Below are positions 13,252-26,600 of a DNA stretch of 64,000 nucleotides, piece after piece. The stretch spans positions 1,036,011-1,100,010 of the forward strand of contig NMRA01000049.1 of NCBI GenBank assembly GCA_002633005.1, read 5' to 3'. The translations under genes were made by a program, and so were the position numbers. This DNA comes from Phoronis australis (Eukaryota; Phoronida; Phoronidae). Below the pieces are notes generated by a model, which was not told the origin of the DNA, searched no databases, and saw only the letters and a list, made by a program, of their open reading frames with translations. How positions within the stretch are numbered: the first letter of the stretch is position 1; the number at the start of each line of letters is the position of its first letter.

Positions 13252-16200
13252 CCCCTTACAAGGAGAAGTTGACGACGATATTTTCGATTCTGTAATCATG
13301 GCAGAACAACGGTTTGTTGTGTTTCTATGGAGTCACATCAAATTCAGTTTGGCATGTTTTCCCCACTGCTGGTTATGAACTAGTTTGACGACAAACGAGT
13401 CGCGTAGTCCTAAAGGTTATACCAATGCTTCTGAGTCTGATTATCGGGCACTGTTCGATACTTTCAGGCGCTCGACCTTTACTTAGTAGTATAGCGTCGA
13501 GCGACTGATAAAGTGCCTTTGGTTCGGATATAGTGCCTTATAGAGGACCCTCATTTAGGGAACTAGTTCCATCCACTGAATAATGGGAAGGTTATTCAGT
13601 GATAGCATGGGTCTCTAAATCAAGGTCCACTCTACTCTATAGTCTGTATATCCGACCAGTGCAGGTTATCGACCTCAGACAGTTAAGACGCATTTGTTGT
13701 TGCTGGGTGTGCTCATACCTAACAAATCGGCCAAATAAACCGATTCTCACTATCTAACTAACATTGCACTCACTGTTCTCATCAGTTCACTGTTGCTGTT
13801 CATCCGACATTCAAATTATAAGATATTGTCACAACCTGTTCGGCCAAATGTAAACAAGTTTTTGCTATTCACCTGACATGTTGCCCCCAAAACAAACTTA
13901 TTTTTACCACTATTTACCCGGATTTTCCGTAGATAATCCCGCCCAATGAAATGCCTATGGGTGTTTATTCAAAAAAATTATGGCGAATAAATGCTTATGG
14001 GCGTTTATTTGGTGTTACAACTTCTGGTGTCAAGTGTTCAAGTAGTGAGGCGTTTATTCGGAAAATTTTCGCTTACAAGTCCACTCGGTGTCAACTTCTA
14101 GTCACAAATTCAGTTTTGTGAAACATCATTTATAAAAATGAACAAAGTGTTGGCTAACTAATCATTAACTTAAAATTAAAAAGACCAGTTTAATGCAAAA
14201 AATGCCATACCAGCCGAGGCTATGATTTTCCATTTACATGCCCCCTTTTCCGAATAAACTCCCGGGCATTTGTTTGATGTTTGAAATGTCTGAAAATTTT
14301 CATTTCCGATACATGCCCATTCACTTAATATCTACAGAAAATCCCGGTACTAGTATTTTTGGTACTTTCGGATGAATGACAGTTGGTTTTTTTCTCAACA
14401 CATTAAAAGTCAGGAGAGGAACTAATTTCATCTAAATTAAAATTCAATATGTTCTTCAAGTCGTCACTTAAATTCTACATGTTGCATTCAACTAGTCCTT
14501 TCAACTGTGGGCTGTTCCAGTAAAATCCGTGTGGGAGGGGGGGGGCGGTAGTAGAAATAAAAATTCATGGGTGGTGGTCTTCAGAAAAAAACTCAAATTA
14601 TTTGTGGTCGTTCCTGTTAGAAGTGATGCATTAAAAATGGGTGGTATTTTTTGACCTGTTAATGTTGACAGGTTGTTACTTCAGCCAGCAAAACTCAAAA
14701 AAATGCAATTGGCATATAAATAAACTATCCTAACTGATCCCAATACCAAAAAGCCCATATTGCCAGTGAACAATATGTGCAATATGATCACTAAGCCATT
14801 AATCAAGTCAGGGGCAACTTGATTTGATCCAACTGTTTGTCTGCAGTCCTATTGAATTGAAAAGTTATGCAACACTAAACTGGTGTTAACACATATAAGA
14901 AAATTGATGATTTTTAAATAAAAAGTATGAGGAGTAAGATAAACAAGTTCCAATATTCACTTGACATAGAAGTATAAAAGAGTTCATGGAGACAGTTTGA
15001 GATTCATAGATCCTTATAATTGAAAAAATGTTCATTGAAATTATATACACGTGGTGAACAGAGACACCTGGTGGCTGCCAAAAGTATTGCTCACAGGCTA
15101 CTTTAGGTTTTGACAATATTGGACAAGACAACTAGTTCTTGTCTGTCAATCATCTAAGTTCTTAACAGGTCCTCCTGGAGGCAATTTGTTTGCAAGTGTT
15201 GGATTTTATATTTTAACCTATTAAAAATAATTAAAAAATTATGGGTCATGGGTTGGAGAAATAAATGAAAAATATGGGCAGTGGGTACGAAATAAAAGTA
15301 CCTTCCCCCCTCCCATACAGATTTTGCTGGAACAGCCCTGTGCGTAATTGTAAGATCTGCATCTAAAATTGTGGCAGACACCATGTCATGTCCACAAAAT
15401 AAAACATTAAGCGATGAGTCTTAATTAGACACTGATGACAATTCTTTATCATTAATAGCAAAAAGTGGCTTATTTGGCACTTGGCAGAAAAGTTGGTAAT
15501 TCACAATGAATATCTTGATTGATGAGATTGTTGAATAGTAAAAATCTGTTTATTTGGTCGACTTATCACTTGAGTAATCATTTGGTTTGGAATTGCAAAG
15601 TTTCAAAGCATGGCACGAATATGTAAGTGCCTAGTGAAACAAAGATCTAGTATGTATTCAGTGAGGTTGAATTTCTCAGATTTTCTGTGCAGGGGTCAGC
15701 ATGAAGTAGAGCACTGGGTGCAGTGTTCCTCCTGTGGAATGCTCAACTGATTTTATAAATGATGGAAGAAATATACATAAAATGTATTGAGAGTGGCATA
15801 GATGAAGTAATATTACACAAGACATTATTCAGTGTATCGACTGAGATGGAATAATGTCGAGTGGGATATTACTTCATCTATGCCAATCAATGTATGTTCA
15901 ATTTGTATTTATAACGTACGCATCAAATTCTTAACTTTCTTTCATTTTTGCGCAGATTTTTTAAATACTTCACCCAGACTATTTACGTATATATACTTGC
16001 GTGTTATGTTAAAATTTTTCTCTAGATAAGGTAAAGAAACAGTTTTAAATGTAATGTTTTATTGCTTGAAAAGAGATAACAAAGATAAAAACAACAGTAA
16101 TTGTGCATTGAACTTGTATTATTTCCTGAAAATAGTTAAATAACAACAATATTTGATATTGTAGTTTCTGAGGAATTCGGCGCCTGGATTGCAGACGAGA

Positions 16201-19200
16201 TAATGTTTAACAAACAAAACTGAGACAGAAGTGTCATATAATTAAGTTTTGTATCAGATGCTATGTTTGGTACCTGATTGCATGTTGATTGTTATTTATA
16301 CAGCTGCAATTTTATTACTTTAAACTGTTTTGGAAAAGTTTGATGATCAAACCGGCTAATGACATTGAGTCCACATTGACCTACCTTTTTAACTTTCCAT
16401 GTCAGAGGGCACTGTAAAAGTAGTCCTCGTAGTGTAATACGGAAAACAATATTACTTGGCCGTTTTGCACTTAACTTATTCAATGCGTATGGGATAAATT
16501 GTAATAAACAGTTATGTCTGGAAATGTTCCCGTCAATAATTAGAATGATACACCAACTAGTTGAAAATAATGAACAATCATCAGTTGTTCCGAAACCAAA
16601 AAATCACATAAGTTGTGTGCAAAGTGCAAGTTAAGATAATTTTCAATAAAGTCTTTTCAGCGGATGACTGTTTCATAGCCGAGCTTCAGATCTGTTTATA
16701 TTTTGGACCACCCTGTATCATGTGCTGCCTATTAGTGAAATAGTCTAACTATATACCTGCTCATAGTGGATACATGTCCATTGCTCATTATTTTTGTATT
16801 AATTTTAGTTTTCAAATGGATGGATATGCTGAAGGATATGCAGATGGGTGTCGCCAGGGAGTTATTAAAGGAAAGAAGACTGGTGTTGCCATGGGAACAG
16901 CAATAGCGTCAGAGGTTGTACTGAATGCTGTATAGAATGTGTCGCTTTTAAACATACAAAGTACTGGTTGATTTTTTAATATATGGTGCAATTCTTAACA
17001 TTCTGTTTCAGTATAGCACAGAACTGTGTTTTCCCTTTTGCCTAGATAATCTAAGTTCCCATTTTAAAAAATCATCTTTTTCAGGCACCGAAGAAAAATG
17101 AATGAAGTTAGGTGCATGATTTTGAAAGAAATAACATTCACTCGTTGAAAATGTAAAGAAAATTAGAGTGTTTTCAAAAGGGCCATATACACAACTGAAT
17201 GATGATTTTATTGCATGCCAACTTAATCGTTTTGTGATGCTATGATTTGGCATTCTGGGCATTTACCAAACACACAGGCTGTAAAATCACAACCTTGAAC
17301 TGGGATGCCATTTAGCATTAAAATTAAGCCCTGAAATGGTGGCCTCTTGTAAGTGTCAGGAAGAAGCATTATGTTAAATATACTACCTGGTGGACAGCTT
17401 CACACTTAACAAAATGTTGGGTCCAGATTCCTGTATCAAGGCAATATGTGCATAAATGAATTTGTGTATTCTCTTGACTCGATTGTCATAAAACTCTGGG
17501 CTGAACACAGACTAACAATGGTTTATGACTTTCTGATGCTAGACGTGAAATGTGAACCACAGATAATGAGATGCACGAATTTTGTTCCAAAATTTCACTG
17601 AATAATTCACACATTTTAGATTTTACCACAGAGTTTTAAAGTCACTAAAGAGATTTACTTCAGTGAGGCACAATACCTAAAAGATATTGTCATTGCTTTG
17701 CATCATTTCTTCATGACCTGTTCACAAAATTGTGGGAAACCCACAATTACACTGTTTCTTACATTTTCATGAGATTCTTACCCACATTGTTACGATTGGT
17801 AATTCCCACAATTCAAATCCTATTCTCACTTGTGGAGATAGAGATTGATATGGGTATTGAAAGCTAGATTAGTTAACCTGCTTCTATGCCATGTTGGATT
17901 AGTGAAGAACGATTATTGTGCCTCACTTGGATTTTTCAAATTTTTACGCTTCTGCAGTCAATAAACTTTATTGGCATCACAGTGATGAATTGAAATTTAT
18001 AGTAATTTTGATGGAATCAGCGTAGCAATAGTGTATAACTGGGAGTCAAGTGCCCTACTGGTACACAGTATTGTGACTAAATACCATGATGTCATAGAGG
18101 ACACTGTAGTATTGTGGGACATGGCTGTTGGTGAAGTTGTAGTTCAGCATAACGTTTTTTCTTTTATTTGTTTTCAGGTTGGCTTCTACAAAGGTTTCGT
18201 GACTGGTCTGAAGATAACCATGGCTAACTGTGACCAGTCTTCGAGGTAAACAATACTTAGTAACTTGATCAACTATATTTAAACTACTGACATAAAACAA
18301 GCTCAATATTTGTTTCCATAGTCTTTAAATCCTGTGAACTTTCCAATACATATTAATACATTGTGGGTAGCATGAGTCATAGAATCCAACAATCTCCTGA
18401 AATTTAATATGCACATTTCAGTATCCAAAAAGAAACACAGTATTTAGCCATCATGTATCAGAAAAGGAGACTTTATTTCTGTAAGAACTAGACCACCAAG
18501 GTCTAGGGCATGTTATTATGGATTTAAATTTTGATTCATTTTATTTGACTTTGTGTTTTACTTCTTGTAGAAAGTGGAAGATTTTGTCAACTTTTGACGA
18601 ACTTGTAAGCAGGTTCCCACTGGACGATGCCTCATACAATGACCTTCATGATGACCTTGGGAAGATGAGATCGAAGTTCAAACAGGTGTAGTCCTCTATG
18701 CAGAACAAGACCTCTAAAAATTGGTCTTACTTGTGTTATTAGTGATTTCTGGGCTTTTGGAGAAGGTCACATGTAGTGCAAACTTTGGTTCATGTTTTGG
18801 AGTAGAACCTTAAGTTTTGTTTTGCCTTTTAAATGTGGGGTTTAGCACTTCTACTTAGGCATGAAAACACCGTTAAGGGATTGAAGTTCCATGATTGCTT
18901 TAACCACAAGATTCGCCGACGACAACTCGATTTATTCCACCATTTCGGCTTGACCAATTAACTCTTAACATGAAAAAAGGTTTTCAGCGTGAACTTTAGG
19001 TCAGATTATATAGTCTCTGTTGGTCAACATGAATGCCTGTTGTCAATGACTATAGTCGAGCCAATGCCCTTTGAACCTAGCTGCATTCCAAACTTGCTGC
19101 AGACCTGGAGATGGCAATCTCTGTGTACAATCATGTAGTTGTCAGTAAATTGTTACATATGTGATGTTCCACAATAATTAACAAATCGTAGGCAAATATG

Positions 19201-19592
19201 CTTTTAAATAATATGTTTCAATAGTTTTTTCAATAATGTGCATTGTTTTACTAGGTAGATAGATTTGATTCTTAATTTATATGCACACTGTGGTCTTGAT
19301 CAACAAGATGTTCACGTGCTTTCCTCAACACCACTTCAGTGCACGTCTTTTTCATACCACTTGACTATGGTTAGCTCTAGTTCATGGACTGAAAATGGCC
19401 TTAATGAGTCAAAAGTAACGTGGCTGGAAATAAACTGATTCCAATATGGCATGTTAGGTGGAGTTACTAGTCAGCAACAATAGCTGCAGCTATTATCACT
19501 TCTGCTCTGATAATTTGTTTTTGTCGCAGGTTGCCTCAGTCTTCAATTTCACATCTGAATATGGAAAGGTTGACCAGAAGTATGCATTCTGA
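13244..19592 (+). CDS. LTO1: LTO1, adaptor for ABCE1 Fe-S maturation (ORAOV1)
   Basis: Coding exons 13244-13311, 16809-16914, 18178-18245, 18571-18685 and 19530-19592 are GT-AG, in phase, and give 139 residues (human 137). The start is the ATG of MAAPLQGEVDDDIFDSVIMA, which matches the human DIFDAIVMADERF start. Residues 28-68 hold the deca-GX3 motif: Gly at 28, 32, 36, 40, 44, 48, 52, 60, 64 and 68, with Ala56 breaking the series. The helix FPLDDASYNDLHDDLGKMRS follows, then a KFKQ match to human. The protein ends in an aromatic residue (KYAF; human LSF), as expected for the C-terminal signal that docks on the cytosolic Fe-S targeting complex. Known role: with YAE1 it brings ABCE1 (Rli1) to that complex for cluster insertion, supporting ribosome recycling. 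An AATAAA signal follows at 19837. The short exons and the 3.5-kb first intron hide the gene from simple open-frame scans. Confidence 0.95.
13915..14350. mobile_element. MITE-like element in LTO1 intron 1
   Basis: The left end TACCCGGATTTTCCGTAGATA pairs with the right end TATCTACAGAAAATCCCGGTA as imperfect terminal inverted repeats about 20 bp long. The interior carries repeated GGGCGTTTATT-type words and no reading frame. Confidence 0.65.
14509..15338. mobile_element. Non-autonomous DNA transposon in LTO1 intron 1
   Basis: The element starts with GGGCTGTTCCAGTAAAATC and ends with GATTTTGCTGGAACAGCCC. The terminal inverted repeats extend into a G-run and C-run (GTGGGAGGGG and CCCCCCTCCCA), about 32 bp in all. 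It is about 830 bp, with no transposase frame inside. Confidence 0.8.
15795..15884. repeat. Hairpin element in LTO1 intron 1
   Basis: A perfect 19-bp inverted pair (GGCATAGATGAAGTAATAT at 15795 and its complement ending at 15884) encloses a second perfect pair (GACATTATTC and GAATAATGTC). The whole 90 bp can fold into one stem. Confidence 0.8.
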
Positions 19593-19836
19593 TGAAGGAT
19601 AACAAGGAAATGCATTCCGTTTCTACTGAGTGACAGATTTAAGGTACGGTTTCCTGAAATTCGAGCAGAAATAATTGCCAAAATAGTCATTTTCCATTTT
19701 TCAAATTATATCTCACTGCATTATTAATCACATGCTCAAAACTTCATCATTTGTTGATGACGTATATGCAATGTAAATTGTGCAAACAATGAATTTAAGT
19801 TTTTTCTGTTTACTTTTTATTGAAATATTTTCATGA

Positions 19837-19842
19837 AATAAA
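19837..19842 (+). terminator. LTO1 polyadenylation signal
   Basis: AATAAA, 245 bases after the LTO1 stop, in the right orientation. It is the most likely 3' end signal of the gene. Confidence 0.55.
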
Positions 19843-19949
19843 ATTTTAGTGCTCCGCCATAGTGTGTTCTAAACCCGAGGAAAGTTTACCATAAGATTTC
19901 GGTCACATTAAGGATTAGTTGAGCATAATTGCTGTCAGTATTCACTTTA

Positions 19950-20024
19950 CAGAGGTCTCGCATTTTGACTATAAGTTTGATGCCCATTATTCAGTGGAGA
20001 AAACTGGTTGCGTGCTTAGAAATT
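19950..20024. mobile_element. Family A MITE, copy 2 (decayed)
   Basis: It shares the core GTTTGATGCCCATTATTCAGTG, GAGAAAACTGGTT with the element at 9121 (there TTTGATGCCCGTTACTCAGTG). Its ends have diverged and the terminal inverted repeat is no longer clear. Confidence 0.6.
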
Positions 20025-23000
20025 AGCGTTTTGATTTTGAACTAGAGTGGGCTCAATGCACAGATAATGCAGTGCTGTACTGGGGTACAGTTTCTATGTC
20101 ATTCCTCATTTTTGTGACATTTGTATTTTATGCTGTGTTTGTGTTTTATATCCAGCCCCAGATTGAGAATGGTGGACGTTCCCACCAAAACCTGTCACGA
20201 TTGAAACACTTTGTTGTCATATTCAGACACAGTTAAATTGCAGTTTTAATCATCCTCATGACTGGTTTGAACAAAACAACAAAGCTAACTGAAGATTCTA
20301 TTTGGTTACAATTTTTTAGATTGTGGCATTTTTATGAATCCTTTTTAACTGACATTTTAAAGTTAAAACATTTTAACTCTATGCACCTCCTCAAAACTGC
20401 AGTGTAACGATAAAATGCCATTGTCTTGATATCAACTCAAAAAATGGTAGTGCTTTAATATGTAATCTATGTCTGGTCTTTCTTATTGTGTTAGGGTGTA
20501 GTTGGAGCTGTCTGGTGAAACTGGTGCTGTTCCAATGAGAGTTCACACTCCCAACTGGCAAGACTGCGCCTTGTGTTACTTCGAAGACAGACATTGAAAG
20601 CATCAAGTGTTTTAGGACTGCTATAATCAAGCCATCTCATGTTCTATGGGATTTAGATCATTTAGTGTAACAGTTTGAACACAACATCTTGGCCTCGTTT
20701 TAGCAGTGGTATTGAAATCTGATCAAATGTGTTTTCTGACTAATTAACTGCAGGAGATATTTACATCTGTCTGTATACACACTGGGATACTCAACATAGT
20801 CACATTTGTGGCACAATAAATTACACCGAGAAACCTTTTTGACAAAAATTCGACAGGATCACAATTCAAACAAAACCCTTCACCTCTTTTTATGGAACTC
20901 TGTGACCATGTTGACATCTCCAAGAATACTTCCGAAATGGCTCTTCCATTGGAGGTCATTGTAGAGGCATACCTCCAACTCAGATACGCATTTTGTCGCC
21001 TCAGGTATTAAGGGATTTATGGCCTTACTCGAGACCAAGCTCAATAGGTGACTTGGCATGTTAGTTCATATTTCACACAATAATGAACTGTCTGTTTGTC
21101 CCAAGCACAGCATATACTTTTAATGACAGCAAGAAGCTGAGACTGGAAAATCAAGTGCACAAGCAATTTAGTAGTCTGTGCAGTTTGGCGGTAGCAGTGA
21201 TGATTATGTAGTGATTTTGTGTTCATGGTGATGCCAAACAACACAAAAACATGAGAAGCAATTTCCTTTAATAAGCCTCCTTTTCAAAGCATTCGTCGGT
21301 GACATATCGGAGAAATATGTTAGACAATGTTTGTTCCAGTGGGTTTCTCATGTCTGATTTGTAATGTGCCCTCGTTGAAATACTTGCATGTGACAGAAGA
21401 CCATATAAGAACAACAGTGTATACACTGGCATGCAATGAGTAATGAACATATACATCAGCAAAAGACCTTTTTACTTATAGACATCTGTATTGAGAAAAT
21501 AATGTTTACAGTTTCTTGTGGTGAATTACTGAAATTGCAAAACAGTACATGAAATTAAGTTTTAAAATTTTTGTCTTGTGTTAAGTTACTAACACATCCA
21601 AAATTTCAGTTAAAGGCACTGTTAGCATCTGACATTACTAGTTGTAATGACAAGTTATGTTGCATGCGGATACTTACTTATGGATCACGTGCTATGATCA
21701 ACTCTCACAGATTGAAACTAAATAATTATTTCAATTTGTTTCATTAAACGTTTAAAAAGTTTTAAAATGTACAAGATTGGTGCGTTACAGACATTCACAA
21801 TTATCGCCATTTTCACAAGAAATTAGTGTATGCAATATGCACATTTCCTGAATCTTTACCCCGAAAGTGAACAAGTGTTGATATTTTTATAAACACCAGG
21901 GTTTATTTATATTCAACTGTGTGTATGTATTAGCCGTTACAAAAGTGCTTGGAGATTGATATCAAATGACTGTGGGAATATTGAAGTTGTTGGTTGTTTT
22001 GTCTTGATTTAAGATAACAATTGATATAATTAAAGAAATCCTTTCATAGTTCACAACTATCGTTTTAACTGACCATTTTCAAACCATAAGTAATATATTT
22101 TTGGAGTCCTCAATCACTGAAAAATCTTAATTCTTGCTTTAAATTCTATCGCAATAGTTTTTAATCATGCCACTTTCATATTCTGTGAAAATTGTAATTT
22201 TTGGTTTCAACATGAATTTCTAAAAAAAACCTTACCTGTGTTGGAACTATATATTTTGAGTTCAAATTGCAGGGAATCGTGCCTCAGATTGTGTTTATTT
22301 ACCCTAAAACAACAGAGATATTAGTTATTGAAGTCCCATTTTAACATATTGTTGATGGCAAATACTCTCAGTAGTGGGAAAGGAAATCTTAAATCTGAGA
22401 CACGAGTTCCCTTGGTCATCAACCCTATAGTAAGTGCATACAAAATCAGACCACACACTAAAAAAATCAATTTAAAAAAACTGCTAAAAGGGTCGAGGCC
22501 TGTAAAATTATGAATACAACAGGGCCGTCATTATCCAAGAGGAAAGGTGCCTGTGCCTTTAAAGCGGGGCAATTTTTGGGGTGAGGGAAAGATTCTACCT
22601 CCCGATCACCATCAAAATAGCACTCCCACCCTGTTCCAAGCCCTCATAGGCTCCGCCTCAAGTAGCCAAAACTAAGGTTTTGTTTTCTTTCAAATTGTCC
22701 CTGAATGGGTTACAAGTGATTTGAACCTCAAGGGGAATTTTTCAATGACTTGACGGGAATATTTGGGCTTCGTGAGGGTAATTTCGCGTGATTTTTCAAT
22801 ACTATCCAGAGGGGAATGGGGCCGAAGCCAAAAGCACAGGTTTGTACACTCGTCAAAAGTGGCTCTATAACGTGCACAGTCCCTTAAATCGGTGAAAATG
22901 TCGGATGACAATGTCAAAGCCTATCACAATCATCTACAATTAATTTGGTGGACAAAATACGTTACACAATGTTATGTATTTCACCAGAGACACAAGATAA

Positions 23001-23066
23001 ACAAAAAAACTTAGAAAACCATCACTTAAAATGGACAAACTAGTTTACCATACCATTAATGTAAAA
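20025..23066. other. LTO1-TIGAR intergenic DNA
   Basis: AT-rich DNA between the convergent LTO1 and TIGAR genes. I see no exon, RNA gene or clear repeat structure in it. The open frames present have no recognisable content. Confidence 0.45.
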
Positions 23067-23582
23067 AGGCCCTTTCATACTAACGTCGACGCGTCAAAGT
23101 TTTGGGAAGATGCAGTCAGTATGAATGGTTAACTTCGGTCCTGGATCAAAGTTAACAGTGCCAGTTACCTTCGCAGTAAACAGGTGGATTTAACAGTGGA
23201 ACGTCGACGCTGCGATGCAGTATAAACGGTCAACTTCAGTCCCATCGAAGTTATCGCCAGGGGCCACTGTTATCGTCAACAATTACAGGGCAGTGTTGTT
23301 GCTAATAGTTGCTCATATTTTGCTCGAATAATCACCAATCGAATTAGAAATAGGTTTTTTGTGTCAATTAGCACGTCACAATTCCCAAATTATCACATTA
23401 AAAAATCTTAGTATGCATGCAATGCATCAGAGCCACCTTGCGATTATTTCGATGGCAACAGCATCAGCTATCCTTTACTTCGATGCCCATTAACTACCGA
23501 AGTCAGTATGAACGGTTCAGTTAACTTTGCAGTTTACGTCAATGCTCCACTCAGACCGGAATTAAGTCAGTATGCAAGGGCT
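23067..23582. mobile_element. Family B MITE, copy 1
   Basis: About 516 bp, from AGGCCCTTTCATACTAACGT to AGTATGCAAGGGCT. It is built of repeated sub-blocks on the theme GTCAGTATGAACGGTTAACTT and of GTCGACGC words. Other copies are at 28777-29256 (inverted), 50522-50927 and 60396-60897. The TIR start (AGGCCCTTTCATACT) is of the GGGCCTTT type known in PIF/Harbinger and ISL2EU elements. No coding sequence. Confidence 0.8.
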
Positions 23583-23603
23583 TAAAGACAAGGTTTGAAA
23601 TAA

Positions 23604-23609
23604 TTTATT
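23604..23609 (-). terminator. TIGAR polyadenylation signal
   Basis: AATAAA on the minus strand, 50 bases after the TIGAR stop and only about 20 bases from the edge of a family B MITE. If used, the 3' untranslated region is very short. Confidence 0.5.
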
Positions 23610-23658
23610 TTTGTAAGAGTTGCACTACTCTGTAGTATTCAAGGTAGTTAACCACATT

Positions 23659-26600
23659 TCACAGGAGACCCTCAATTGGTGTTTCACTCACTTCAGTCAG
23701 GTGATCTTTATCGTGAATCTGAATACACGTGACTTGCACCCGATCATCATCAATACTGACGGCAAATTTGGACAGTCCAGTATTTGGTGATGTGCGCAGG
23801 GCAAAATGCTTTCCACCAGGCACCTGGCAGTCAAGGTCATCGATAAAATGGCGAACAAGTTCACGTATGACTCCACCGTGTGTCGACACCAACACGTCAG
23901 CAATGAGTGTCGGGAACGAGTCCACATCATCAAAACTATTGTTTCTGCCCGAACTGATACTAGATATGCTGGAGAGTCTGTGCTGCAGTAAAGGCGACAA
24001 TGACACATTAGGGCACCCGTGAGTGAGGTCCTGTGATCCAGATATGTTCATAATGTCTCTGTCGTGATTTGCGAATATTGATGCAGGCTTGTATGATTCC
24101 AACTGATTATCTTCGCTACAGGCCTCAAACACGACAGTATCGTCACTATCTTCAGATATTGATTGTGAGGCGACACTTCCCCCACTAGAACAGCCCGATG
24201 TCGATCCAGAGTTTGAATGATCATTATGCCGCACATTTCGTTTCAAAGCACTTTTGCCATTTCCTATGTTGGAATTCTGTGCATCTATACTAAATATTTC
24301 GTCTAAACTGCCACTGTCCTCCTCCTCGTTGCGTTTGCGTTTTTTTGCCACTTGAACACTGCAGTCATCAACTTTGTTGAAGTCATCCTGGACAAGTTGA
24401 CACACTTCTTGAAAGAACAATATGGCTCGGTGCCTCAGCTAGAAGAAAATGTCAAAGCACGTTTTAAATGAATTATTTTTGCATGCTGGCACACCCTGGA
24501 AATCGCACATGTCATATGCCAGCTATAATTTGCACTTTTCATTCAGCCACCATAAATAACAACAGAACAAGATATTGTTCCCTTGTCCTGATGGCTAATT
24601 CTGTTGCAAGCAAATGTGACCCGCAATAATAATTATAGCGGCAAAATTCTAATTACAGAACGGCTTGGCCACCTCACTAACTTTCCTGTTAATTCTCCAT
24701 CATTTTCGGTCATGAAGGAAGACTATTTTGACAATGAATTCGGCTTCCAGCCTTCAACCCAGCAGTTACGAATGGGAATTCCAGGTCATTTTGTCCATCT
24801 GAATACTTATGATATGCACTGTAGCTCAGACAAGCAGGAGTGTGATGCTCAGTAGAGAGCTTGAACTACACTAGGTGGTGCTAGTGAGGCAAGGTGCTAG
24901 CAGTTATTCAGGTCACATGGGACTGTTGTCCAACATTGATGAACTGCTTAATCATATTCTCCATCTATTGGGATTTAGCACCACCTGGTGTATATCAAGT
25001 TGGCTCTGCCAATATAACCAAAATTGATAGCTGTTTAAGAAGCCACCTTCCATCTAAAAATAAATTCACTTTTCTCAGACTATTTACTGTTGATAGAAAT
25101 CCTTTATATATCTGTTAAGTTTCATTGAAATCTTTCACTCCGTTCTCTAGATAACATCCGGAAACGCACTTCCTAAAAGTACTGAAAAAGTCACGCCTCC
25201 TGACCCCAGGAGCAGGGCACATTGAAAAGTGGCACGAATCATTCTAATGATGCCCTACACCCTTTTACCAAATTCTTCAAAATCCGACCAGGGGTTTTCA
25301 AGACATTGAGCGGGCAACCGCATGCCAGGACTAACCAAAGACAATTATGTGACCACTATTATGTGGATGTATAAAAGGGAAAACTGGAATTTTCAATATT
25401 AAGTCAAAAGTTGAGCCTGAAACCTAGGTACTCTTTTTGTAAAACATTTAAGCAGTCAAATACCAACCGGAAGTTGGCATCCTAATAAATTAATTGATCG
25501 CTATTCTTTACAATGTCTGCCTAATTTAAACAGGTTGTTTGTATCACATGTGATCAGGCAAAATAGGGCAACATTTGGGAACAAATGCACCAGCAAAACA
25601 TACTGAGCCAGAGTCTCAATGGTGTTAACTACACCCATGTTTTGACCGAGTACTGAGTACAACTGACTGGGCGCAAAGATTGAAACAAACTAAGGATGGA
25701 GTCCAAATATAATAGTCCAGACTGCGGGTTTCTAGGAATTATTCAGAAGACTTTGCAAATAAATACTGACAATTAAATTGTTAAGCAGGCCATAAGAACC
25801 AAGATTTTACAATATACTGAAGACCAATGAGGAATCAAGCTAAGTCATCAAGAACCAGAATCTGCAAATTCTAACTATTTGATCTTTCCACAAAATGGAA
25901 TCAAGATATCTTATAAGTCACTTGAGGCCCTAACGTACACCAAAATTCTGAAATTTCTCATCAACACTCACCTGTTCAATGGTTTCAGCACCAGAGGGGG
26001 TGTAATCCTTTACGGCAATATTAGCCAGTTTTGCTGCTTCTCGAAGTTGTTTTACATGCTTACCTTCTAAGACACCAAATTTCTGAAATTTGTACAGAAA
26101 AAAGTATTACACTTTCACATGAATCGTACTAACAATAAAAAGCACAGTGATACATACAGTCAATCCGTGTCCATAGCAACCATAACTTGCTGTAACCCAA
26201 GTAATTTGTATTTTACAATTAGTGTAAGTACATAGTAGAAATGGGACAATATAGGCGAGCAAATCATATACACTGCGCTTGTAATCCCATTCAACTGTAG
26301 CATTCTAAATAAAATTAAAACTGTAAACATGTTGATGGGTTGGTTACTTGTATACAGCATGAGTTTATCTAACATGTGTAGATGCATTAATGTCACTCAC
26401 CCTTTCTCGAAGTCGCTTATCGTGAACAACACCAGTGTTTATGTCCATCTGGTTACAGGCAAGAACTGTATGGGCTGTCTGAAATATGGCATTGAACACA
26501 CAGAGTGCATTAGGGTTTACACCCGATGCAAAGTTACGACAATCTCCAAATTATATTGTCACCAACATGAAGACTTGCATCTGACATTGATTATTTTGTA

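Noticed and set aside
24604-24855. 83-residue plus-strand frame
   Set aside because: It lies in a TIGAR intron with no coding features.
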